Origin: Desulfotomaculum sp.
GTDB lineage: Bacteria > Bacillota > Desulfotomaculia > Desulfotomaculales > Nap2-2B
Assembly (NCBI GenBank): GCA_003485325.1
Contig: DMZI01000032.1
Coordinates: 1 to 22,409, forward strand
Reading direction: 5' to 3'
DNA length: 22,409 nucleotides
Of the stretch, positions 1 to 7,709 are shown piece by piece; the first letter of the stretch is position 1, and every line of letters begins with the position of its first letter. The notes below the pieces were generated by a model. That model was not told the origin of the DNA. It made no database searches and was given only the letters and a program-made list of their open reading frames with translations. The translations under genes were made by a program, and so were the position numbers.

Positions 1-52
1 CCATTTCCTAGGGTATATTTTAAAATCAATGATAAAATTTCTTTGAAGACCT

Positions 53-81
53 CAAAAACCCTTGATACACAAGGGTTTTTG
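53..81 (-). terminator. Rho-independent terminator of the tRNA-Thr/tRNA-Met operon
   Basis: A perfect 12-bp stem (CAAAAACCCTTG at 53-64, its complement at 70-81) closes a 5-nt loop just past the 3' end of the minus-strand tRNA-Met. The T-rich arm serves as the U-tract on the minus strand. It is symmetric enough to work in both directions. Confidence 0.8.
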
Positions 82-90
82 GACAAATTA

Positions 91-167
91 TGGTAGCGGC
101 GCAGGGACTCGAACCCCGGACACCGCGGGTATGAACCGCGTGCTCTGACCAGCTGAGCTACGCCGCC
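91..167 (-). tRNA. tRNA-Met (anticodon CAT), elongator type
   Basis: The minus strand folds as a 77-nt cloverleaf with an encoded CCA. The acceptor arm is GGCGGCG/CGCCGCT, the anticodon loop reads TTCATAC, and the T-loop is TTCGAGT. Position 1 is G paired with position 72 (G-U), so it lacks the unpaired 1-72 of an initiator and contrasts with the fMet gene at 9959-10034. A tRNA-Ile with a modified CAT anticodon cannot be excluded by sequence alone. It lies 5 nt downstream of tRNA-Thr in one transcript. Confidence 0.9.
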
Positions 168-172
168 TTAAC

Positions 173-248
173 TGGAGCCATCAACCGGGCTCGAACCGGT
201 GACCTCGTCCTTACCAAGGACGTGCTCTACCTACTGAGCTATGATGGC
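173..248 (-). tRNA. tRNA-Thr (anticodon GGT)
   Basis: This is a 76-nt cloverleaf on the minus strand with encoded CCA. The acceptor arm is GCCATCA/TGATGGC, the anticodon loop TTGGTAA gives GGT, and the T-loop is TTCGAGC. It is the first gene of the two-tRNA operon, about 40 nt downstream of a consensus promoter. Confidence 0.93.
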
Positions 249-287
249 AAATAAATTATCAAAGGGCTTCTTTTATGCCGTGAAGTG

Positions 288-316
288 AGTTTAACATAAG
301 AGCAAAGCCTTGTCAA
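288..316 (-). promoter_or_regulatory. Sigma-A promoter of the tRNA-Thr/tRNA-Met operon
   Basis: On the minus strand a perfect -35 (TTGACA, 316-311) is followed by a 17-nt spacer and a -10 (TAAACT, 293-288), about 40 nt before tRNA-Thr. A strong -35 with ideal spacing is usual for stable RNA operons. Confidence 0.75.
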
Positions 317-368
317 GACAGGATGCCGCAGCTTCTTATGTAAACGATAAATATATCAACCCGTGTAG

Positions 369-632
369 CTACCCTGAAAATTAACATGCCTTAGGGAGGT
401 CAACTGCCTGCGTGCTCATGTTCGCCTCTTATACTTGAACGAACTCGTTCACCCTCGGGCTCGGTAAAACTCGGCGCCATGCGCCTCAAACAGTTACCTC
501 GCTTATCCTCGGGTTCTCTCGTTCTTTAAATGAAGGCTCAAAATCGCACTTAAAGCATTGCCCTCCCTTTATTGATGAATTTTCATCCTTCTGCTGGTGT
601 CACTTTAGCGGCATGGATGTCTACCCTGAAAA
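369..632. repeat. Structured dispersed repeat, copy A, with an internal 107-bp insertion
   Basis: The sequence from CTACCCTGAAAATTAA (369) to GCATGGATGTCTA (623) aligns almost throughout with 18879-19025. Shared blocks include GGTCAACTGCC, GTGCTCATGTTCGCCTCTTA, TTTATTGATGAATTTTC and ATGGATGTCTA. The arms 393-408 and 554-568 pair into a long stem. Copy A carries an extra GC-rich segment at 432-538, in the terminal loop, that copy B lacks. The 12-mer CTACCCTGAAAA occurs at both ends (369-380 and 621-632). Reading frames inside the repeat look fortuitous. It may be a MITE-like element or a structured RNA; I recognise no named family. Confidence 0.75.
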
Positions 633-659
633 ATAAATATTCTTTGGCTGCCGTTACCA

Positions 660-716
660 CGGTTCGCTCAGGTGCTCCGTGCAGGCAACACCAACGGTTC
701 GCTTCGGACAGGACCA
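660..716. repeat. GC-rich patch related to 22274-22316
   Basis: GGTGCTCCG (671-679) followed by CGGTTCGCTTCGGACAGGAC (695-714) resembles GGTGCTCCG and CGGCTCGCTTCGGACCGGAC near 22274-22316, in the same order and with similar spacing. It may be a degenerate dispersed repeat. Between here and the permease at 952 I see no convincing gene, only a 39-codon open frame (771-890) without a ribosome site. Confidence 0.4.
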
Positions 717-951
717 GGCTTTACTTTGCGAATTTCTATTTGAGCTTGGCTTTTTAGCTTTTTCTATTCAGTGAACCCGGTAAAAGGAACGAGCTATGGA
801 GAATTGCACAGCAGCCTTAAAGAATTGATGAATGCGCAAAAATATATCCGAAAGATAATAACAAAACTCATAAAAATTTGCTCCTGGTAAACATTAAAAT
901 AAAAGCAACCCTTTTTGTACCTTCAGTGAAATTCTTTAAAGGGACGGTAGG

Positions 952-2415
952 ATGTATAATAGATGGCGGATTAAACCTATAGAAAACCTGTTGGCCAAAA
1001 AGGAGGGCGGAACACACCGCCTGGCCAGAACACTCGGGCCGTTTGATTTAACGGCGCTTGGCCTCGGAGCTGTGATCGGCACAGGTATTTTTGTTTTAAC
1101 AGGATTGGCGGCCGCACGCTTTGCCGGTCCGGGCATAATCCTTTCTTTTATCATCGCGGCGGTGGTAAGCGGCCTTACCGCGCTTATCTATGCGGAACTG
1201 GCCTCTTCAATTCCGGTCGCCGGCAGCGCCTATACATTTGCCTACACTTCTTTGGGTGAACTGCTGGCCTGGCTGGTTGGCTGGAACCTGGTGCTGGAGT
1301 ACGCGGTCGCCTCGGGCGCAGTCTCCATAGGTTGGGGATCTTATTTCGTCAGCCTTTTGAAATCAGCCGGGATTACCCTTCCCGCCGCCCTGACTACCTC
1401 TCCCCTGGGCGGCGGGATAATCAACCTTCCTTCATTATTTATAGCCGCTATGATTACCGCATTGATCATTTCCGGAACCCAGCACAGCGTCGTTGCTAAC
1501 AAGTTTATCGTGGGCTTAAAGGTAAGTATACTGATCCTTTTTATCTTTCTTGGGTTCAGGCACGTCGATACCGCCAACTGGAACCCTTTTCTTCCGTTTG
1601 GAATGTCCGGTATCTTTAAAGGCGCGGCAATTATTTTCTTTGCCTTTATTGGTTTCGATGCGGTCTCAACAGCAGCCGAAGAGGTTAAAAATCCACGCCG
1701 GGACCTTCCCTTTGGGATTATCTCCTCGCTTGCCCTGGCCACCGTTCTTTATATTGCGGTTTCGGCCGTATTAACCGGTATCGTCAAATACCCTTCTCTT
1801 GATACGGCCTCACCCATGGCCAGCGCCCTGCTGGCTATCGGTTTAAACTGGGGTTCAGCCCTCGTTTCCGTCGGCGCCCTGGCCGGCCTGACCTCGGTAA
1901 TGCTTGTCACAATGTACGGGCAAAGCAGGATTTTCTTTGCCATGTCCCGTGACGGCCTCCTGCCGCCGGTATTTTCCTGGGTCCATCCGAAACTGGCCAC
2001 TCCTGTCCCGGACAGTCTGATTATAGGAACCATTGTCGCTTTGATGGGATCTTTGCTGCCCATACAAATCGTGGCCGAATTAGCCAATATAGGCACTCTC
2101 TCGGCTTTCATGGCCGTTTCGATAGGCCTTATAGTACTTCGAAAAACCAGGCCCGATCTCCCGCGGCCGTTTAAAGTTCCTTTTGTGCCCTGGCTGCCCC
2201 TGGCGGCTTTTGGATTTTCCTTTTACCTGGCCTTTAACCTGCCTGCCCTTACCTGGGTCCGCCTGGCCCTCTGGGTGTTAATCGGCCTGGCAATTTATTT
2301 TGCATACGGGTACAGGCACAGCAAGCTAAGGAGCGCACAGCCGGAAGGGCTGCGGCCGGCGGACCTGAGAAATATGGCCCCCGCCCGCAAGCCGGAAGAA
2401 AAAAGAGAAAAATAA
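952..2415 (+). CDS. APC-family amino acid permease (YfnA/CAT-like)
   Basis: The product is a 487-residue secondary transporter of the amino acid/polyamine/organocation superfamily, likely importing amino acids across the cytoplasmic membrane. The N-terminus has the family signature TLGPFDLTALGLGAVIGTGI (about residues 28-47). It is followed by roughly twelve hydrophobic segments and a conserved FFAFIGFDAVSTAAEEVKNP stretch near 230-250. The last 40 residues are charged and cytoplasmic. Length and N-terminus match Bacillus YfnA-type cationic amino acid permeases, which supports the ATG at 952; upstream GGGACGG/TAGG is a modest ribosome site. The substrate cannot be fixed from sequence. It stands alone on the plus strand, after a 700-nt region without a gene that holds repeat copy A. 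No T-box or riboswitch was recognised upstream. Confidence 0.9.
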   Translation: MYNRWRIKPIENLLAKKEGGTHRLARTLGPFDLTALGLGAVIGTGIFVLTGLAAARFAGPGIILSFIIAAVVSGLTALIYAELASSIPVAGSAYTFAYTSLGELLAWLVGWNLVLEYAVASGAVSIGWGSYFVSLLKSAGITLPAALTTSPLGGGIINLPSLFIAAMITALIISGTQHSVVANKFIVGLKVSILILFIFLGFRHVDTANWNPFLPFGMSGIFKGAAIIFFAFIGFDAVSTAAEEVKNPRRDLPFGIISSLALATVLYIAVSAVLTGIVKYPSLDTASPMASALLAIGLNWGSALVSVGALAGLTSVMLVTMYGQSRIFFAMSRDGLLPPVFSWVHPKLATPVPDSLIIGTIVALMGSLLPIQIVAELANIGTLSAFMAVSIGLIVLRKTRPDLPRPFKVPFVPWLPLAAFGFSFYLAFNLPALTWVRLALWVLIGLAIYFAYGYRHSKLRSAQPEGLRPADLRNMAPARKPEEKREK

Positions 2416-2437
2416 GCCCCGCTTTCGCAAGCGGGGC
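2416..2437 (-). terminator. Terminator between the permease and mrp, mainly for mrp
   Basis: A 9-bp stem (GCCCCGCTT/AAGCGGGGC) closes a TCGC loop. On the minus strand it is followed by TTATTTTTCTCTTTT, a good U-tract 30 nt past the mrp stop. On the plus strand there is no T-run, so it may serve the permease poorly. Confidence 0.75.
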
Positions 2438-2466
2438 GATGTTAGCGCATAGCCTAAATTCAATTA

Positions 2467-3261
2467 TTAATTAAAGGATATCCCCTTAAAGGCATCCGTT
2501 TGATAGCGTTCTATCTTGCCTTGGTCAGCCAGCGCTGCAAGTTCGGGATCAACGGGCAACTTATCAATAAGCCTCATGCCGGTTTCCAGAGTAGTCTCAA
2601 AGACTTTGCTGGGGCCGAAAAGATATATTTCTTTGCCGCAGTCGGGGCACTTTAAATAACTCATGTTCTCTACCATGCCTAAAATGGGTATATTCATGTG
2701 CTCCGCCATTTTAACCGCTTTTTTAACCACCATCATGGCCAAGTCCTGCGGGGATGTCACCACGACCAGTCCGTCTAAAGGCAAAGACTGCATGGCGGTT
2801 AAAGGTATATCCCCTGTTCCCGGCGGCAGATCGACTATTAAATAATCGAGATCCCCCCAGACAACATCCGTCCAGAACTGCTTGACTACATTGGCAAGCA
2901 CAGGCCCTCTCCAGATCACGGGTTCGTCCTCCTCGACCAGAAACAGATTTAAGGAGATAACCAGGATTCCTGAAGAAGTTTTAACCGGCAAAATGTGATC
3001 GTCTAAACTTTCCGGATGGGTATTCAATCCAAACATCTTGGGAATGCTCGGGCCGGTAATATCGGCGTCAAGTATCCCTACCTTGTAGCCCTGCCTCCTC
3101 AAGCCAATGGCCATCAAAGCGCTGACGGAAGATTTGCCTACTCCCCCCTTACCGCTGACAATGGCAATTACTTTTTTGATATTGTTGTATTCGCTCTGTT
3201 CGATAATCTTGGGTTTATTGCTTTCTGCTGCTGATGCTGCTGGACATGTGTTTTCGGACAT
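2467..3261 (-). CDS. mrp: Mrp/NBP35/ApbC-family Fe-S cluster carrier ATPase
   Basis: This 264-residue P-loop NTPase should bind and transfer Fe-S clusters to apoproteins in the cytoplasm. Visible features are the deviant Walker A GKGGVGKSS (37-45), DADITGPSIPKMFG (65-78), DLPPGTGD (144-151), and the cluster-binding CPDC pair at Cys205 and Cys208 in MSYLKCPDCGKE. The N-terminal DUF59 domain of longer Mrp proteins is absent, as in many anaerobe forms. An AAAGG ribosome site precedes the ATG. The gene lies about 100 nt downstream of a broken DUF134-type regulator gene on the same strand, and was probably cotranscribed with it from the promoter/operator at 3596-3641. Mrp ATPases of this short type often neighbour NifX-like proteins in anaerobes; one sits at 7140-7514 with the same operator. 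Confidence 0.93.
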   Translation of the reverse strand: MSENTCPAASAAESNKPKIIEQSEYNNIKKVIAIVSGKGGVGKSSVSALMAIGLRRQGYKVGILDADITGPSIPKMFGLNTHPESLDDHILPVKTSSGILVISLNLFLVEEDEPVIWRGPVLANVVKQFWTDVVWGDLDYLIVDLPPGTGDIPLTAMQSLPLDGLVVVTSPQDLAMMVVKKAVKMAEHMNIPILGMVENMSYLKCPDCGKEIYLFGPSKVFETTLETGMRLIDKLPVDPELAALADQGKIERYQTDAFKGISFN

Positions 3262-3359
3262 TCAATATTTCCTTTCCTTTATAGTCTTTGAAAGTTAATT
3301 ATGCGCCAAGGGTTTTGTTCTGTCAAACGTGACCAAAGCTTTTTACTATGGTTTAGACC

Positions 3360-3583
3360 TTATGAATGGCGGCAAGGGCATTGTATTTCATAATCATGCT
3401 TCCCGTTTACAGAACAGGGTTCCTCTTCCCATGTATGTTTGCAATCAGCACATTCAAAAACGCATTCTCTTTCCAGGTAATTCCCCCCTCTATCAAGATT
3501 GTCCGTCCCTGTACAAGAGCCTCCGCAACCTTATTTCTAGCAGCCCGTAAAATCCGCTGAAAAGTCAGACGGCACAAACGCAT
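3360..3583 (-). pseudogene. Broken DUF134-family DNA-binding regulator gene (internal deletion and frameshift)
   Basis: On the minus strand an ATG (3583) preceded by GAGAG opens a frame reading MRLCRLTFQRILRAARNK, then VAEALVQGRTILIEGG. This is the end of the DUF134 helix-turn-helix (compare SRPTFQRIL...ARKK...AL..GK...IEGG). After IEGG the frame is lost at a run of six G (3483-3488). One base more would give NYLERECVFECADCKHTWEE and then EEPCSVNGKHDYEIQCPCRH, the usual C-terminal cysteine-rich ribbon, ending at the TAA at 3360-3362. The first ~70 residues of the family, including the RRV/FKP segment and first helices, are missing: only three or four codons separate the ATG from the recognition helix. 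The promoter and operator upstream look intact. The homopolymer shift alone could be a sequencing error; the large deletion could not. Confidence 0.72.
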
Positions 3584-3595
3584 TTTTCTCTCTAT

Positions 3596-3641
3596 TGAAC
3601 ATATGCTCATAAATTTTATTGTAGAATGTCTAAAATTGCAA
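3596..3641 (-). promoter_or_regulatory. Promoter with palindromic operator upstream of the DUF134 remnant and mrp
   Basis: On the minus strand there is a -35 TTGCAA (3641-3636), a 17-nt spacer, a -10 TAAAAT (3618-3613), then 2 nt, then ATGAGCATATGTTCA (3610-3596). The core TGAACATATGCTCA is palindromic except for one base pair, and is identical to the site at 7542-7555. It would cover the transcription start, as expected for a repressor. A ribosome site and the ATG at 3583 follow at once. Confidence 0.65.
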
Positions 3642-3818
3642 CAAAAACATTTCCGCCAGAGGGACGGAGGTATTGGACACACATTACGTTTACGCCGACG
3701 CAAGCTCCAGTTCCTCTCCCGTTCTGTCTTGCCGGGGAATTTGGCGATTCACTTATTTTAAACAGTGTGGGAAGCCTGTTCAGGTTATAAGTTTTTAAGG
3801 CCGGCTCCAGATCAAAGT

Positions 3819-5897
3819 TCATTCTTCACAGTCGCCGCTTTCTTTCTCCAAAGCTGCCTTAAGAAGCTCCCCAAGATTATTTCCGATGGAGCCCTGATCG
3901 CTGTACCTGGCGATAAGCCTCTGGTTTATTCTGCTCTCGTTTTTGGAAGCCTGATGACCAAAACCATCGCTTTCCGGCTGCCGGTGTCCGCAAGCCCTGT
4001 CCTGGCAGACCAGCATCCTGCCTCTTTTGCCCTTGACCAGCAGCATAAATTTACCGCAGACAGGACACTTTGTTTTGGAAATATTGTCCGCTTTGTACGA
4101 AGCCGTATCTGCAGCGATGCCTTTGACCAACTCAAGGGCGTTTGAGCGTATGTCGGCCATAAATTCAGTTTTACTGCCCTCGCCCCTGGCAATATTGGAC
4201 AGCCGCTGCTCCCACTGCGCCGTTAATTGAGGTGATTTTAACGCTGGAGAAACCAGTTTGATCAACTGTATACCTTTGGATGTGGGGATGAGTTCTTTGC
4301 CCTGGCGCTCGATATAGTTGTTGTAGAGCAATTTTTCGATGATCTCGGCACGGGTGGCCGGTGTTCCCAATCCACATCCCTTCATTGTTTCACGCAGTTC
4401 TTCATCTTCAATAAACTTGCCCGGGCTTTCCATAGCGGTAAGCAGGGTGGCCTCGGTGTAACGGGCGGGCGGTTTGGTCTTTGCCTTGTTGATTTTAATA
4501 CCTTTCACCTGCTTCGGCTCACCTTTTTTAAATTTCGCCAAAACCTGCTCGGGAAGTGCTTCATCACTCAAAGTATCTTTTTCATCCGCTTTGGAAGTTA
4601 CCGATCTCCAGCCCTTTTCTTTAACAACCCTGCCTCTGGAGTAAAATTTCTCTCCGTTGACTACAGTAATCAGGGTGGTTTGATCATACCGGCAGGGAGG
4701 GTATAAAAGAGCAATAAATCTTCTGGCAATTAAATCATACAGGTTTCTTTCTTCCGCGTTCAAAGACGTCAAACGCAAAGGCTCTCCGGTGGGGATTATC
4801 GCATGATGGTCGGAAACCTTACTGTCATCGACAAAGCGTTTTGAAGGTGCTATTGGTTTGAGCAGGAGCGGCTTCACAAAGTCGGCATACGGGGAAACAG
4901 CGATGCTTTTTAGCCTGGCAGGCAAAGTGGGAACCATGTCCGAAGTAATATAGCGCGAGTCGGTCCTTGGATAGGTAACAAGTTTATGCTGTTCGTATAA
5001 ATCCTGCAAGACAGAAAGCGTCTTCTGCGCTGAAAATCCGTAACGCTTATTGGCGTCCCTCTGCAGTTCGGTCAGATCGTAAGCAAGGGGAGGCGGTTCG
5101 CTTTTGCTTTCCGTCTGGATATCCCCAATTATTCCCTGATGACCCTGCAGCTTTGCAGCCAGCGCTTCTGCCATTGTATAGTCAAAAATTCGGCTGTTCC
5201 CGTTTTTATCACGCCAATCGCCGAAAAAATCCCCGAAATCAGCCCGGATAGTCCAGTAATCAACCGGAATGAATTGTTTTATTTCTTCCTCCCGGTTAAC
5301 AATCATGGCCAGTGTGGGAGTCTGAACCCGTCCGGCGGTCAGCTGGGCGTTGAATTTGCAGGTTAACGCCCTGGTTACGTTTAACCCGATCAGCCAATCA
5401 GCCTCGGCTCTGCAAACAGCCGCGTCAAACAGGTTGTTATAGGAAGATCCGGGCTTTAAACAGGCAAACCCCTCCCGGATGGCGGCGTCAGTCTGGGACG
5501 AGATCCACAGGCGTTTAAAAGGTTTTTTCCAGTGTGCGACAGCCATAATCCAGCGGGCAACCAATTCCCCTTCACGGCCGGCGTCCGTGGCAATGACCAG
5601 TTCCTTTAAATCTTCCCTATTCATAAGATTTCTGACTACCTGAAACTGGTGGGAAGTCTGCCTGATTACTTTCAGTTTCATGCTAGCCGGCAGCATGGGC
5701 AGGTCTTCCAAAACCCAATTCTTATATTTCTGATCATAATCTTCAGGTTCGGCAAGGGTAACCAAATGGCCCAGAGCCCAGGTCACTACAAATTGAGGTC
5801 CTTCCATAAATCCCTTATTTTTTACACTGCAGTTTAAAACCCTGGCAATTTCCTTTGCTACACTGGGTTTTTCAGCAAGCACAAGTGATTTTTTCAT
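3819..5897 (-). CDS. topB: DNA topoisomerase III (type IA)
   Basis: This 692-residue type IA topoisomerase relaxes and decatenates DNA through a 5'-phosphotyrosine intermediate. The toprim domain lies at the N-terminus, with Glu9 in LAEKPSVAKEIA and ATDAGREGE (103-111, Asp105). The catalytic tyrosine is Tyr309 in VTYPRTDSRY. GLGTPATRAEIIEKL (509-523) is typical of TopB. A zinc ribbon with Cys611, Cys614, Cys631 and Cys636 closes the protein, followed by about 50 charged residues. Length is near that of Bacillus TopB (about 727). The start is supported by GGAGGGG just upstream and by MKKSLVLAEKPSVAKEIA, the standard family N-terminus. It lies downstream of a hydratase pseudogene on the same strand. 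The 235 nt between its stop and the DUF134 remnant contain no gene I can support. Confidence 0.96.
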   Translation of the reverse strand: MKKSLVLAEKPSVAKEIARVLNCSVKNKGFMEGPQFVVTWALGHLVTLAEPEDYDQKYKNWVLEDLPMLPASMKLKVIRQTSHQFQVVRNLMNREDLKELVIATDAGREGELVARWIMAVAHWKKPFKRLWISSQTDAAIREGFACLKPGSSYNNLFDAAVCRAEADWLIGLNVTRALTCKFNAQLTAGRVQTPTLAMIVNREEEIKQFIPVDYWTIRADFGDFFGDWRDKNGNSRIFDYTMAEALAAKLQGHQGIIGDIQTESKSEPPPLAYDLTELQRDANKRYGFSAQKTLSVLQDLYEQHKLVTYPRTDSRYITSDMVPTLPARLKSIAVSPYADFVKPLLLKPIAPSKRFVDDSKVSDHHAIIPTGEPLRLTSLNAEERNLYDLIARRFIALLYPPCRYDQTTLITVVNGEKFYSRGRVVKEKGWRSVTSKADEKDTLSDEALPEQVLAKFKKGEPKQVKGIKINKAKTKPPARYTEATLLTAMESPGKFIEDEELRETMKGCGLGTPATRAEIIEKLLYNNYIERQGKELIPTSKGIQLIKLVSPALKSPQLTAQWEQRLSNIARGEGSKTEFMADIRSNALELVKGIAADTASYKADNISKTKCPVCGKFMLLVKGKRGRMLVCQDRACGHRQPESDGFGHQASKNESRINQRLIARYSDQGSIGNNLGELLKAALEKESGDCEE

Positions 5898-6053
5898 TAC
5901 CCCTCCTGCAAGACTTAAAATGTTAATGATTTTTATGCTCGTATCATTTATGTACAGTGAAGTTTAAATACTTGACTGCAGGTTCCCAGAGCGATTGGGG
6001 CCTGAATTTTCTATAATAATTTCTTTAATAATAAATATTATTTCATAAACAAA

Positions 6054-6932
6054 CTAATCCTCGGGTACCAAAGAATTTTTACTATTACTTGTTGATTCTT
6101 TTTTAATGCGTGATTTCCAGAAACGGGGTTTTCTTTTTTCAAAAAAAGCCTGCTGGCCTTCTTTTATTTCCAACCCGGCAAACCAGTCCGAATACATCAA
6201 ACCGGACACAGTTTACCCAGGGATACGGCCATATAATCAATTTCCATGTCAAAGCTGGCCTTCAGGACTTCTATACATCCCGGGCTCAAGGCCAAAATTT
6301 CCTCACACCATCTATCCACTTCCTGATCTATTTTTTTCAGGGGAATAACCATGTTGACTAATTTCATTTCCAGCGCTTCTTGAGTGGTATACCGGCGGCA
6401 GAGCATAAAAAGTTCACGCGCTTTTTTTGCTCCCACTACCTTTACAAGATAGGACACTAAAAAACCGTCAACCGGGCTGCCCACAGTCGGCCCGGCCTGG
6501 GCAAAAACTACATTATCCGCAGCAATGGTAAAATCGCTGAAGCAGGAGAGCAGGCTGCCCATTCCCAGGCAGTATCCTTTGACCGCTGATAAAACCGGTT
6601 TGCGCGACATCCTTAAGATATGTATGGGGGACTTGCCCTGGCAGATCATATCCTTCAAGCCCTTTTTCTCCCACTCTAAATCTCCCCCGGCGCAGAACGC
6701 CTTGTTTCCAACAGAAGTAAACACTATAATTCCTATTGTCAAATCGTGGCTCGCATCATAAAAAGCCTTGAACATTTCGTTTATTGCTTGATCCGTCAAG
6801 GCGTTTAGTTTTTTACGGCCGGTTGATTGTAATTCGAGCAACGCCGCCTTCCAATTCGCGGTGATATTTTTTTTCATATAAAATATCTGTGAAGCAGTAT
6901 TCCTTTACCTTCTTAAAATCCGACCAGGTTAT
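6054..6932 (-). pseudogene. Enoyl-CoA hydratase/isomerase family pseudogene (MenB/BadI-like), several lesions
   Basis: Three reading frames together make one complete crotonase of about 290 residues. Frame 1 starts after a perfect AAGGAGG (6948-6942) at what is now ATA (6932-6930), where ATG would be expected, and reads ITWSDFKKVKEYCFTDILYE up to ARITINRP. It then hits TAA (6815-6813). Frame 2 continues with KKLNALTDQAINEMF, KAFCAGGD, a FAQAGPTVGSPVDGF block and RRYTTQEALEMKLVN, and ends at TGA 6199-6197. Frame 3 resumes with MYSDWFAGLEIKEGQ and FFEKRKPRFW, ending at TAG 6054-6056. The glycines of the oxyanion-loop region are also changed (GYCLGMGS where GYCIGGG is usual). The family resembles naphthoyl-CoA synthase and 2-ketocyclohexanecarboxyl-CoA hydrolase; the original substrate is unknown. 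A 226-codon open frame (6197-6877) is the central piece and would lack both ends of the fold. Confidence 0.82.
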
Positions 6933-7139
6933 AACAAACAGCCTCCTTGTCCGGTAAAAGCATCCCTTAGCCCGATAACTAATTGTCTTTTTGCTTGATT
7001 AACTTTTTTGCCATTTAATATTCGATTACTTTTGTTTTTTCTTTTAAGACGCTGCAAAGAAACAAACAGCCGGGCTTCCTGAAACGGTCCGCTTCAACTT
7101 AGTGCAAAAAAATCTTGGATGTAAAACTGGCTTACAATC

Positions 7140-7514
7140 TTATTTAGACCAATGGCCAGGATGTTCATGTTCACCACAACCGTGATTGCACCCTACCAAA
7201 CTGGTAACCAGTTGGCCGCTTAAAAAATCAGACGCCGCTTTTTCAGCTTCGCCCGAAGCGCCAGTGATTACTTTAAGACCTGCTGACTTAAGAGCGAATT
7301 CCATCGGCGGTCCCATTCCACCGGCAATAATTACATTCACACCTTCCCTAATAAATAATTCTGCCAATCCACCATGGTTGTGCTCGCGTCCCCTGCTGGA
7401 AATTACTTTCTTCGCTTCAATTTTGCCTTCTTTAACGTTAAAAACAATAAATTCCTGACTGATACCAAAATGTTCGTTAATCCTGCCCTGATGATAAGGC
7501 ATTGCTATTTTCAT
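7140..7514 (-). CDS. NifX/NifB C-terminal-like protein (dinitrogenase iron-molybdenum cofactor domain)
   Basis: The 124-residue product has one dinitrogenase iron-molybdenum cofactor domain (the NifX, NifY and NifB-C fold), starting MKIAMPYHQGRINEHFGISQ and continuing with VNVIIAGGMGPPMEFALKSA near 60-78. The tail is rich in Cys and His (GCNHGCGEHEHPGH, about 108-121) and could bind metal. Such small proteins are common in anaerobes that do not fix nitrogen, often near Mrp ATPases and DUF134 regulators, and probably handle Fe-S or Mo cofactors. No nif gene is seen here, so a nitrogenase role is not implied. A TTAGGAG ribosome site precedes the ATG. The promoter carries the same operator as that upstream of mrp (7542-7555), which suggests a shared regulon. 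Confidence 0.88.
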   Translation of the reverse strand: MKIAMPYHQGRINEHFGISQEFIVFNVKEGKIEAKKVISSRGREHNHGGLAELFIREGVNVIIAGGMGPPMEFALKSAGLKVITGASGEAEKAASDFLSGQLVTSLVGCNHGCGEHEHPGHWSK

Positions 7515-7541
7515 TTCTCCTAACCCCCTCTGCGTAGATTA

Positions 7542-7588
7542 TGAACATATGCTCATTTAATTCTACTTTAAAAAATACCAAAGCGCAA
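7542..7588 (-). promoter_or_regulatory. Promoter with palindromic operator upstream of the NifX-like gene
   Basis: On the minus strand: -35 TTGCGC (7588-7583), 17-nt spacer, -10 TAGAAT (7565-7560), 3 nt, then ATGAGCATATGTTCAT (7556-7541). The core TGAACATATGCTCA (7542-7555) is identical to that at 3596-3609, and the -35, -10 and operator are arranged in the same way. The start codon follows 27 nt later. Confidence 0.68.
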
Positions 7589-7709
7589 TATAAAACTCCG
7601 GATTTAAAATTATTTTGGGTTTTTAAATAAGGACAAATTCCCAAGTCCTGATGTCAAGGCAATCCTTAAAAAACAAGCTTAAGGAACAGCCCATTACTAT
7701 ATTTACTAT

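Noticed and set aside
572..757. 61-codon plus-strand frame within and after repeat copy A
   Set aside because: It crosses the end of the repeat and the GC-rich patch, and copy B does not preserve the frame.
771..890. 39-codon frame starting GTG, with SYGELHSSLKELMNAQKYIR
   Set aside because: Its composition is protein-like, but it has no ribosome site, no recognisable family and lies in a repeat-rich region. It may be a gene fragment.
3616..3822. 68-codon minus-strand frame whose ATG overlaps the topB stop (ATGA)
   Set aside because: The overlap looks like translational coupling, but there is no ribosome site, the product is low in conserved character, and the frame runs through the -35 region of the promoter at 3613-3641. 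Kept as unassigned sequence.
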